From assembly GCA_964624765.1 (NCBI GenBank), contig CAZUZO010000109.1, positions 1 through 12,105 on the forward strand: a stretch of DNA of 12,105 bases, read 5' to 3'. The first letter of the stretch is position 1; the number at the start of each line of letters is the position of its first letter. This DNA is from JAGTVB01 sp964624765. Lineage in GTDB: Bacteria; Pseudomonadota; Gammaproteobacteria; HK1. The translations under genes were made by a program, and so were the position numbers. A model generated the notes under the pieces. It was not told the DNA's origin, did no database searches, and saw only the letters and a list, made by a program, of their open reading frames with translations. Below, one piece after another: positions 1 through 7,037 of the stretch.

Positions 1-78
1 AGCTGCGTTGCGCGGCGGCTCAGAATCCTCATGTACTCGTTTGTACACTGCGGTTCTTTGCCGCCGTGCGCCTTGCTC
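1..78. repeat. Imperfect long palindrome, probable interspersed repeat
   Basis: The core is symmetrical about position 39.5. The arm at 14-36 begins GGCGGC and ends GTAC, and the arm at 43-65 begins GTAC and ends GCCGCC. By hand, 16 of 23 positions pair. Similarity weakly continues outward (GCTGCG/TTGCGC on the left, GTGCGC/CTTGCT on the right). It lies just downstream of the arsR stop on the minus strand and codes for nothing recognisable. It has the look of the palindromic repeats scattered between genes in many proteobacteria, but with one copy in the window this is an inference. It may also act as a transcript-end structure for arsR, although no T-run follows it. Confidence 0.45.
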
Positions 79-98
79 TGCCGGCACTCGCGACATTT

Positions 99-434
99 TT
101 AAAACAGCTTCCTAGCGGGCTCGCTCACCGCGACTGCGCAGGCCTCCGGATGCCCTTGGCAACAGTTCTCCATGAGGTAGCTCATCACGGCGTTCATGGT
201 CGTAAACTTAACGGAATAAATGATGGAGCGGCCCTCCCGCTGGCGATCCAACAGGCCCGCCTGCTGCAGTGTCTTGAGATGAAAAGACAGCGTGGCCCAC
301 GGTACCTGGAGCCGCTCGGCAATTTGCCCGGCGGCCCGACCGGGGGGACTGCTTTCGACCAGATAGCGAAAGATATCGAGCCGGGTTTCCTGGGCTAAGG
401 CGCTCAAGACGGCGATCGCCCCTTGTTTATCCAT
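99..434 (-). CDS. arsR: ArsR/SmtB-family metalloregulatory repressor, probably As(III)/Sb(III) responsive
   Basis: This 111-residue winged-helix repressor has the usual family length. The N-terminal helix (AIAVLSALAQETRLDIFRYL, 6-25) is the common ArsR signature. The recognition region is about 36-60 (QIAERLQVPWATLSFHLKTL, then QAGLL), followed by the wing DRQREGRSIIY (63-73). The E. coli-type ELCVCDL metal site is missing from the DNA-reading helix. Instead there are Cys91, Cys92 and Cys99 near the C terminus (ENCCQGHPEAC). That matches the known arrangement in Acidithiobacillus ferrooxidans ArsR, where Cys95, Cys96 and Cys102 bind As(III). Metal release from DNA would turn on downstream genes, but any ars genes would lie beyond position 1. 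The ATG at 434 is supported by the family N terminus, although there is only a weak GGA upstream. The family call is firm; the ligand is inferred. Confidence 0.9.
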   Translation of the reverse strand: MDKQGAIAVLSALAQETRLDIFRYLVESSPPGRAAGQIAERLQVPWATLSFHLKTLQQAGLLDRQREGRSIIYSVKFTTMNAVMSYLMENCCQGHPEACAVAVSEPARKLF

Positions 435-441
435 AGTTCCA

Positions 442-470
442 ATAATCTAGAAATATAAAAGTATTGTCAA
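442..470 (-). promoter_or_regulatory. Sigma70-type promoter of arsR
   Basis: On the minus strand a perfect -35 TTGACA (470-465) is followed after exactly 17 bases by GATTAT (447-442), four of six matches to TATAAT. The spacer is very AT-rich, and TCTAGA sits at its edge next to the -10. Transcription would begin near 435-436, directly against the ATG at 434, so the mRNA would be leaderless or nearly so. ArsR repressors usually bind over their own promoter, so autoregulation here is expected but not shown. Confidence 0.7.
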
Positions 471-545
471 CTCGAAAGTGGCCGAGTCAAAGAAGGAAAA
501 TCGATGGGAGGGACCGGGATCCTCTGGACGCTCGCTGCCATTCTG

Positions 546-598
546 GTCTCCCCCGCGGGCCGCGCCCCTTTTTAAAACGGCTTGTGAGCGGGGGAGAC
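546..598. repeat. 11-bp perfect inverted repeat with nested hairpin between pap and arsR
   Basis: GTCTCCCCCGC (546-556) is perfectly complementary to GCGGGGGAGAC (588-598). The 31-base spacer holds a smaller GGGC-CGC-GCCC hairpin (557-567) and a TTTTTAAAA run. It lies 15 bp past the pap stop, so the pap transcript would fold here. No T-run follows either outer arm, so it is not a standard intrinsic terminator; RNA 3'-end protection or transcript separation from arsR is possible. Confidence 0.5.
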
Positions 599-612
599 AG
601 GATCTCAACAGC

Positions 613-2160
613 TTACTTGGCCTTCAACTTCTCCTCGAGCTTGGCGCACAGGGTCTTAAATACCTTGATCCGCGCGAACCGCTTGTCATTGCCTTCCACC
701 AGGATCCAGGGTGACAACGACGTACTGGTGTGTTCCACCATGTCGTTCACGGCGATCTCGTAGGCGTCCCATTTCTCTCGATTACGCCAGTCTTCGTCGG
801 TTAGCTTCCATTGCTTATGGGGGGTTTCCTCGCGCGCCTTGAAGCGCTGGTGTTGTTCATCTTTGGTAATGTGCAGCCAGTATTTCAGCAATACGATTCC
901 GTGCTCGATCAGCTGTGCCTCGAAGTCGTTGATTTCTCCGTAGGCGCGGCCTAGTTCCGCCTCGCTGGCGAAGCCCTCGACCCGCTCCACCAGGACACGT
1001 CCGTACCAGCTGCGATCGAAGATGGTGAAGCGCCCGGCCCGCGAAAGATGGCGCCAAAATCGCCAGAGATAATGCTGCGCTCGTTCCTCATCGGTGGGCG
1101 CCGCGGTGGGGATGACCTGATAGTTACGGGCATCGAGGGCTTCGGTGAGCCGGCGGATGGCGCCTCCCTTGCCCGCCGCATCGGGACCTTCGAACACCAC
1201 GATGGTGGAGGTTCCCGCCTGCAATGCCGTGCGATGCAAAAGATTGAGCTTGGCTTGGTAGCGCTTTAACTGGAGTGGATAGGCTGTCTTGTCCAGGGAT
1301 TTGGCCATATCCAGAGCGCTGAGCACGGTGCGCAAGGGTGATCCGGTGTTCCCGAGCACGGTGGCGGTTCCTTGGATAACCGTGGGTGTCCCGGGATTAT
1401 CGGACACAGTGCTTGCCCGGTTCGCCCTGTGATCCGCTTCGAGGCGCACCTCCTCCAGGCGTTTGCGAATCCCGTCCCGTATGATGGTGCCCACCGCCAG
1501 GCTGCGGTAACGCTCGTCTGCTCCCTCCACGATAAACCAAGGCCCTTTGGCGGTGCTGGTACGCATGATGGTGCGTTCCGCGGCCTCGATGAAGCGGTCG
1601 TACATGCGCCAATGTTGCCAATCCACCTCGGTGACCCGCCAGCGCAGCAGCGGATCCTTCTCCATGGCCTTCAGGCGTCGTTTCTGCGCGATCCGGCTAA
1701 GGTGCATCCAGAACTTGAGGATCACCGCCCGGTCGTCGGCCAGTGCGTTCTCAAAGGCGATGATCCGATCCAGACGCTCGTCAAAATTCGGCAGATCGAT
1801 CCGCCCGTAAGCCATGTCGAGCACCGGCTTGGAATACCAGGCACTGAGAAACATGCCGACTTGTCCTTTGGGGGGCAGGTCGCGCCAGAAGCGCCAATAT
1901 TCAGGCCGTTCGCGTTCCACGTCGGCGGGTTCCCCGTAGGCCCGAGTCACCAGCCAGCGAGGGTCCATCCAGGCGTTCAGGAGGTTGACGGTTTCACCTT
2001 TGCCGGCGCCGTCGACGCCGGCAAACACCAGGATAACCGGGAAGCACCGACATTCCCGCAGCGCTTGCTGCGCTTCGAGCAATTCCTGCCGAAGTTCGAG
2101 GGCACGCTCCTTGTAATCGCTCTTGGATACGGTCCGACCTAGCTCTGCGGTGCGGAACAT
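613..2160 (-). CDS. pap: Polyphosphate:AMP phosphotransferase (two-domain PPK2, class II)
   Basis: This cytoplasmic enzyme transfers phosphate from inorganic polyphosphate to AMP, giving ADP. The 515-residue protein is a tandem of two PPK2 P-loop domains, as in the known Pap proteins of Acinetobacter and Pseudomonas. Domain 1 has Walker A GVDGAGKG (48-55), but the usual FDRSWY Walker B is replaced by FLSAWYS (104-110). Domain 2 has Walker A GPDAAGKG (325-332), an intact FDRSWYGR Walker B (381-388) and the lid segment KYWLHITKDEQHQRF (426-440). Domain 2 is therefore the likely catalytic one and domain 1 structural. A linker of about 40 residues (245-285) joins them. I place the start at the ATG at 2160 (MFRTAELGR), where family members begin; an in-frame TTG five codons upstream is possible. 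The gap to the upstream 141-residue gene is 55 bp. Confidence 0.95.
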   Translation of the reverse strand: MFRTAELGRTVSKSDYKERALELRQELLEAQQALRECRCFPVILVFAGVDGAGKGETVNLLNAWMDPRWLVTRAYGEPADVERERPEYWRFWRDLPPKGQVGMFLSAWYSKPVLDMAYGRIDLPNFDERLDRIIAFENALADDRAVILKFWMHLSRIAQKRRLKAMEKDPLLRWRVTEVDWQHWRMYDRFIEAAERTIMRTSTAKGPWFIVEGADERYRSLAVGTIIRDGIRKRLEEVRLEADHRANRASTVSDNPGTPTVIQGTATVLGNTGSPLRTVLSALDMAKSLDKTAYPLQLKRYQAKLNLLHRTALQAGTSTIVVFEGPDAAGKGGAIRRLTEALDARNYQVIPTAAPTDEERAQHYLWRFWRHLSRAGRFTIFDRSWYGRVLVERVEGFASEAELGRAYGEINDFEAQLIEHGIVLLKYWLHITKDEQHQRFKAREETPHKQWKLTDEDWRNREKWDAYEIAVNDMVEHTSTSLSPWILVEGNDKRFARIKVFKTLCAKLEEKLKAK

Positions 2161-2176
2161 GTTGTACTTCTGCAAA

Positions 2177-2190
2177 CCCCCGACAAGGGG
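2177..2190 (-). other. Small GC hairpin in the leader of pap
   Basis: On the minus strand CCCC (2190-2187), a TTGTC loop and GGGGG (2182-2177 region) followed by TTT lie about 17 bases upstream of the pap ATG. The stem is only 4-5 bp, so it could be a weak attenuator, a translation-limiting leader structure or chance. Confidence 0.25.
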
Positions 2191-2215
2191 AACGAGCCTA
2201 GCGACCCCGGTGTGG

Positions 2216-2641
2216 TCAGGATTTTAGAACCACCACATTGACGCCGTCCTCAGGACCGAGGTCGTAGGTGTTCGCGTTCAGGCGACTGACGGTGCCGATG
2301 GTGTCGGCAACATAGGCGGGCTCTGGGGTCGCGTTGATGACCAGTCCATTGCCGCTAGCGTCTACGACCACCAAGGTGCCGGCGTTCGGCCGAGTGATCT
2401 CGACGCCATCGGAAGGTGAAAGGATGCTGAGATCAGCATTCAGATAGCGTACCCTGAGTACCGCCGGATCGGCGTTCGCCTCGACAAAGGCTTGCGCGGC
2501 ACTCAATGCCCCCGCCCTGGTTTTCTGTGCCAAGCTGATGGCGCTCTGCTTGGCCTTATCGGTAATGCCCTTGACCCCGTCGCTCTCGGCCATGCCCTTC
2601 AGGGCACCGACGGCTTTGTCCAGCTGCTCTTTCCAGTTCAT
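2216..2641 (-). CDS. Unrecognised 141-residue protein with internal repeat
   Basis: I do not recognise this family. The ATG at 2641 is preceded by GGGAGAG with an 8-base spacing, a good ribosome site; a TTG seven codons earlier is less likely. Residues 1-58 are helical and amphipathic, with regularly spaced K, A and L. Residues 60-141 look beta-rich and contain two copies of one motif with no gaps: LNADLSILSPSDGVEI (67-82) and LNANTYDLGPEDGVNV (121-136), eight of 16 identical, matching L-N-A-x4-L-x-P-x-D-G-V. There is no signal peptide, membrane segment or catalytic motif, so a small cytoplasmic protein is likely. It lies between the SNF2 ATPase gene (115 bp upstream) and pap (55 bp downstream), all on one strand. 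The coding call is good and the function unknown. Confidence 0.8.
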   Translation of the reverse strand: MNWKEQLDKAVGALKGMAESDGVKGITDKAKQSAISLAQKTRAGALSAAQAFVEANADPAVLRVRYLNADLSILSPSDGVEITRPNAGTLVVVDASGNGLVINATPEPAYVADTIGTVSRLNANTYDLGPEDGVNVVVLKS

Positions 2642-2669
2642 CGATGTGACTCTCCCTGGCAAAAACTAA

Positions 2670-2698
2670 ATCATATCATGGCGCACCGCCAATGGTAG
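2670..2698 (-). promoter_or_regulatory. Possible promoter for the 141-residue gene and pap
   Basis: TATGAT (2675-2670 on the minus strand, five of six matches to TATAAT) has only a weak -35 candidate, CTACCA (2698-2693), 17 bases upstream. A start near 2663 would leave a leader of about 22 bases containing the ribosome site. If real, it would let this gene and pap be expressed separately from the SNF2 gene. Confidence 0.35.
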
Positions 2699-2755
2699 GC
2701 GTGGCGGAAAATGTCCTCGTGGTCGTGGGAGGGGTGGCTTTCGACACGGCGATGG

Positions 2756-5700
2756 CTAGCTTTCGCTGATCAAGCGCAGCAACTCTTCCGCCGACATTTT
2801 GCCGGTCAAGTCGGCGCCGTCCAGTAGGCTATCCGCCAGATCCCGCTTGTGTTGATGGAGATCGACGATCTTTTCTTCGATGGTGTTTTTGGCCACTAGC
2901 CGATAGATGGTCACGGGTCGTTGCTGGCCGATGCGGTGCACCCGGTTCGATGCTTGGTCTTCTACCGCCGGATTCCACCAGGGGTCCATGTGAATGACGT
3001 AGTCGGCAGCAGTAAGGTTGAGGCCGGTACCGCCAGCCTTGAGGCTGATCAGAAAAACGTCACCGGCCCCGGACTGAAAGGCGGTCACCCGCTTGGCGCG
3101 TTCCACGGCGGGCGTACTGCCATCCAGGTACTGATAGGGGATGGCCCGCGCGTCCAGGTAGTCACGCAGAATCTGCAGATGATCCACAAATTGACTGAAC
3201 ACCAGGGCCTTGTGTTTGTTGTCCAGGAGCTCGTCGAGCACTTCCCCAAACACTTGCAGCTTGGCGCTAGGAAGCTCGCTATCTCGCATCACCAACCGGC
3301 TGTGACAACAGGCTCGTCTTAGCCGCATGATCTCGGCCAGGATTTGCAGGTGCTTTTGCCCACTCGGCGCGTCCAACGCCGCGAGCTTGGAGACCGCCTG
3401 CCGGCGCAGCGCCTCGTAAAATGCCATCTCCGCTGGGCTGAGATCCACATGCAACACGATCTCGGTACGCGAGGGTAGCTGCTCCAGAACTTGGTTCTTG
3501 GTGCGTCGCAACAGAAAGGGCTGGATCAGCTTTTTCAGCTTGTTGCGGGCCTGGGGATCTTGATAGCGCTCGATGGGAACCGCAAAGCGCTGGTTGAAGC
3601 GTTCCAGTGAGCCGAGCAGGCCGGGGTTGATGAAGCGGAACAGATTCCACAACTCCCCTAGGTGGTTCTCGATGGGGGTGCCCGTGGTGAGCAATTTAAA
3701 CTGCCCTTGTAAATCCATCGCGGCTTGCGAGCGTTTGGTGGCGATGTTCTTGATAGCCTGGGCTTCATCCAGCACGATGGTTTGCCAGGATACCTGCGCC
3801 AGCATCGTGGCCACTTCCTCCTGCTGCAACATACCGTAGCTGCATATCAGCATGTCAAAGGGTTGCAGGCTATCCAACACGCCGCGGCGATCCCCTGGAC
3901 CGAATTGGATGGTGTTGAGGGTCGGGGCGAAATGTTGCGTCTCGTTCTCCCAGTTCATACAAACGGAGGTCGGCGCCACGATCAGCGTCGGGCCAGCCGG
4001 TGCTCGAGTCAGGATCACCGCCAGCGCTTGTACGGTTTTACCGAGACCCATGTCGTCTGCCAGGCAAGCTCCCACGCCCCAATGGGACAATCGGCACAGC
4101 CAGTTGAAACCCTCGAGCTGGTAATCCCGCAGCTCTGCCCTCAGGGTACTGGGCAAGGTAGGCAGCAGTCGCTGCACCTCCTGCAGGCGCGCAACGTGGG
4201 CTTGCCAGTGGGCGTCGGCTTTCAGCTCACCGGCGGCTTCCATGAGGTCCTGTAGCGCCAAGGTGCTAAGGGGGTGGAGACGAACCCCGTTACCGTGCTT
4301 TTCCGAGAAGGTCTGGAGCTCATCGAGCCGACGGCGGAACTCCTCCGTCAATGCCAGAAACCGCCCGTCGTCGAGACGGATAAAGCGGCCTGGAGTCTGT
4401 TGCATCAACTCCAGGAGGTTTTGCATATCGAGCACCCGCTTGTCGTCTAACTGCAGTCGGCCGCTGGCGGCGAACCAGTCGCGCTCACGCTTGATGCTCA
4501 AGTGGAGCTGCTCGAAGCTGGCATGATGGCTGATACGGAACTTCCCCCCTTCGGGCCACTCCACCACCACGGTCTCCCCCAGTGCGTGCAATTCCAGCAG
4601 CAGCTCCAAACACGCCTGGGGATCGTCTAGGAGCCATTCGCCGTCTGTTTCTTCCAGGCCCCGCCAAGTGGGGCAGGCATCGATGGCAGCCTGGGCCCGC
4701 CGTCGCTCCTCAGGCAGATCCCGCTGGGTTTGTACGCGCTTGCCGTCGATCTCCGCGATCACCGTGGTGCCCCCCATGGCCGGTCGGTAATATGGTCCGC
4801 CCTGGGGGAAGGGGCGGACGAGAAGCGTTATCTTTAGCCCTGCGCCGGCAGGCAATAGGTGAATGTGTGGGCGCGCTTCGGCCTCTACCTCTTCAGCATC
4901 TTGCGCTTCAGCGCCGATGTCGGAGTGTACCGTGACGATCCCGGAAACCGCGTTGATGGCCGCCAACACGCGTTCCTTGGCACTGGCTGGCACCTCCAGT
5001 CGATTGCCTTTGCCGATGATATCCGCGATGCGCCGCTGTTGCGCAGTGATCTCGATGATGCGGATGCGACCGGGGCTTTCCTGGATGACCAGGATGTCCT
5101 GGCCTTCTTCGACCTGGGGGAGAAATTGCAAGTACAAGCGCCCATTGCTGCGTTTTTTCACCAATACTTCAGGCGCGCCCTTGACTACCTCCACCCGCAT
5201 CGTCGGGGCGTCTTCGCGAAACACCAGTGGATGTCCGACTAAAGCGGTGATGGCCTTGTCGGTGAATTCGTATTGGACTTGCCCATAATAGCCGGTGGAA
5301 TAGCCGCGAAGATGAGCGCAGGCGCGTAAATCCTGAGCCGTGAGATAAAGGAAATGCTGGGGCTGCTTGCTGAGGCGGGCAAGGGCCACATTGCGGCCTC
5401 TGCTCCACCGGCCCTTGGCATCGATTTTTTGTTCCCGCGGTTGCAGCGACCAATTTCCCTCGCCATGGAGGGTGATAAACCAAGCCAAACGCTGTTTGAC
5501 CGAGGTTTTGGTCTGCTTGTCGGTGTCTTGGCTGAGGTTGGTCAGGGCATTGAGCGACAGTTCCCACGGCTGTTGCGGAGTGATCACGTCGACGATGCTG
5601 TGCAATCCCTGCTCCGCGCGCAGGGCTCGAGCCAGTTCTGCATGCCGACTGCTGCGGGGCTCAAGTTTGGCCAGCAGCTCTGCGGCTTCCATGGCCAGCC

Positions 5701-6979
5701 ACCGATAGCCGGCGTTGGTGGCCCGGTCATGGAACGGTTTGAGGATCGATGGCAAGCGTTTGGTGGCCTGGTCGGGATCGATCCAATAAAGGCACAACGC
5801 ATCCAGAAGGGTGTGCAGGCTATCGGTGCTCTTGGCGATAGTGCCGTCTTGCTCCAATTCGTCTTTCTTGGACAGATCCCCCTGGAGCACCTGCAGGAGT
5901 CCTTGCAGTCTCGCGTAGATCGGGGCCAACCAATGTTGTGGTTGGCGAGCGATGATACCGGCGTATTCTTCTGCCTCACGGAGCCGGGGAGGGGATGCTG
6001 TCTTGACCAGCGCCAGGATGAAAAACAGGCCCCCGACACCGTTGAAGTAAGCCTTACGTTTCCCCGACACTTTTCTCACTTGGATGAGCGCCCCGCCGTA
6101 GTGCTCGATGGCTTGCTGGGGGTCATCGCGTAACAGTGCTAACCACCCTCGGAGGGCAGTGGCCCCGATACGGTATTGACCCGGTATACGCTCTATACTC
6201 TCCTCGGCTTCACCGACTCGACCGCGGAAGATAAGTTGTTCGGTGAAGATCAGAGGCAATGCTCCAGTGCAGCGTCCCGCCATCGCCACGCAGTCCTGTT
6301 CCAATAAGGAAAAGATTTCCTCGGCGGGTTGCAACTGAAAGAGGGCCTGGAACAACAGGGTGGTGAGACCGCTTTCGTAGATTTCCTGGGGCAGGGTGCC
6401 AAACCATTGCCGGTCGAATGGATTGTTAAATACCAGTTGCGCGACATCTTCAAGGGTGGCGATCGGTTGCTGGCGATAACCTTGTCGCTGATAATCATGG
6501 AATTGCTGGTTGACGAATTCGATATCGTGATTGTAAATGCCGATGCGTACCTCGCGCAGAAACTGTTGGCCGTTGGCAAAATGGCGCGGCGAGTGCGCCC
6601 AGGGTTTGTAGATGGGTATTTTGGTTTCCACCGCCTCAACCATGGCCGCAAAGCGTCCCGTTTGAACCGCATCACGAGTGGCGATCTCGGCCAGCAGCGG
6701 CTGGCAGCGGGGGCCTTGACCGGATTCCTGAACCAATAGACCGGTGGCGAGTAATTGATCGAGATGCGGCTTTAGGGTCTTGTTGACCAGGGCCTTGCCG
6801 TCCTTGTCAGTGATCCCGGCCGGACCGCAACAACTCATGAACGTCGTTCGACTCACCGGCTGGTAGGCCACCGAAAACAGCTGCACGATCTCCCGTTCTA
6901 GCAGCGGTAGGGCGCGGTAGATGGCGGCGAGTTTCTCGCGCTGCCGGTCGGCTTGGGTTGTGGGATCGATCGACATCAT
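2756..6979 (-). CDS. SNF2-family DEAD/DEAH-like helicase/ATPase
   Basis: This 1407-residue protein has a C-terminal Swi2/Snf2 motor of about 450 residues, which moves along double-stranded DNA using ATP. The motor includes RDYQLEGFNWL before motif I, Walker A GLGKT (978-982, Lys981), the DEAQ box (Asp1071-Glu1072), LTTGTPIENHLGELW (motif III region), KALVFSQF, YLDGST, SLKAGGTGLNLTAAD (motif V) and NRVHRIGQ (1345-1352, motif VI, Arg1349). All ATPase motifs appear intact. The roughly 950-residue N-terminal part starts with a possible winged-helix segment (about 15-80), then a helical region, then a mixed region whose last 200 residues resemble the segment that precedes the motor in other large bacterial SNF2 proteins. 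No zinc-binding SWIM motif is seen. The start is one of two consecutive ATG codons at 6979/6976 with only a weak ribosome site. The ligase stop lies 58 bp upstream. Substrate and partners are unknown. Confidence 0.92.
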   Translation of the reverse strand: MMSIDPTTQADRQREKLAAIYRALPLLEREIVQLFSVAYQPVSRTTFMSCCGPAGITDKDGKALVNKTLKPHLDQLLATGLLVQESGQGPRCQPLLAEIATRDAVQTGRFAAMVEAVETKIPIYKPWAHSPRHFANGQQFLREVRIGIYNHDIEFVNQQFHDYQRQGYRQQPIATLEDVAQLVFNNPFDRQWFGTLPQEIYESGLTTLLFQALFQLQPAEEIFSLLEQDCVAMAGRCTGALPLIFTEQLIFRGRVGEAEESIERIPGQYRIGATALRGWLALLRDDPQQAIEHYGGALIQVRKVSGKRKAYFNGVGGLFFILALVKTASPPRLREAEEYAGIIARQPQHWLAPIYARLQGLLQVLQGDLSKKDELEQDGTIAKSTDSLHTLLDALCLYWIDPDQATKRLPSILKPFHDRATNAGYRWLAMEAAELLAKLEPRSSRHAELARALRAEQGLHSIVDVITPQQPWELSLNALTNLSQDTDKQTKTSVKQRLAWFITLHGEGNWSLQPREQKIDAKGRWSRGRNVALARLSKQPQHFLYLTAQDLRACAHLRGYSTGYYGQVQYEFTDKAITALVGHPLVFREDAPTMRVEVVKGAPEVLVKKRSNGRLYLQFLPQVEEGQDILVIQESPGRIRIIEITAQQRRIADIIGKGNRLEVPASAKERVLAAINAVSGIVTVHSDIGAEAQDAEEVEAEARPHIHLLPAGAGLKITLLVRPFPQGGPYYRPAMGGTTVIAEIDGKRVQTQRDLPEERRRAQAAIDACPTWRGLEETDGEWLLDDPQACLELLLELHALGETVVVEWPEGGKFRISHHASFEQLHLSIKRERDWFAASGRLQLDDKRVLDMQNLLELMQQTPGRFIRLDDGRFLALTEEFRRRLDELQTFSEKHGNGVRLHPLSTLALQDLMEAAGELKADAHWQAHVARLQEVQRLLPTLPSTLRAELRDYQLEGFNWLCRLSHWGVGACLADDMGLGKTVQALAVILTRAPAGPTLIVAPTSVCMNWENETQHFAPTLNTIQFGPGDRRGVLDSLQPFDMLICSYGMLQQEEVATMLAQVSWQTIVLDEAQAIKNIATKRSQAAMDLQGQFKLLTTGTPIENHLGELWNLFRFINPGLLGSLERFNQRFAVPIERYQDPQARNKLKKLIQPFLLRRTKNQVLEQLPSRTEIVLHVDLSPAEMAFYEALRRQAVSKLAALDAPSGQKHLQILAEIMRLRRACCHSRLVMRDSELPSAKLQVFGEVLDELLDNKHKALVFSQFVDHLQILRDYLDARAIPYQYLDGSTPAVERAKRVTAFQSGAGDVFLISLKAGGTGLNLTAADYVIHMDPWWNPAVEDQASNRVHRIGQQRPVTIYRLVAKNTIEEKIVDLHQHKRDLADSLLDGADLTGKMSAEELLRLISES

Positions 6980-7037
6980 TCAGCCAATGAAGACCCGAGG
7001 GGGAAGTTTCCGATGCCAAACCATTGCTAGACGCCTG

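Noticed and set aside
412..420. GCGATCGC, the HIP1 octamer common in cyanobacteria
   Set aside because: It is an isolated copy inside arsR coding sequence, and the gene content is proteobacterial.
1372..2142. A 256-codon plus-strand frame inside pap
   Set aside because: It is wholly opposite the well-conserved pap gene and has no ribosome site or recognisable protein features.
5354..6133. A 259-codon plus-strand frame inside the SNF2 gene
   Set aside because: It is antisense to the continuous 1407-codon SNF2 frame and has no family resemblance.
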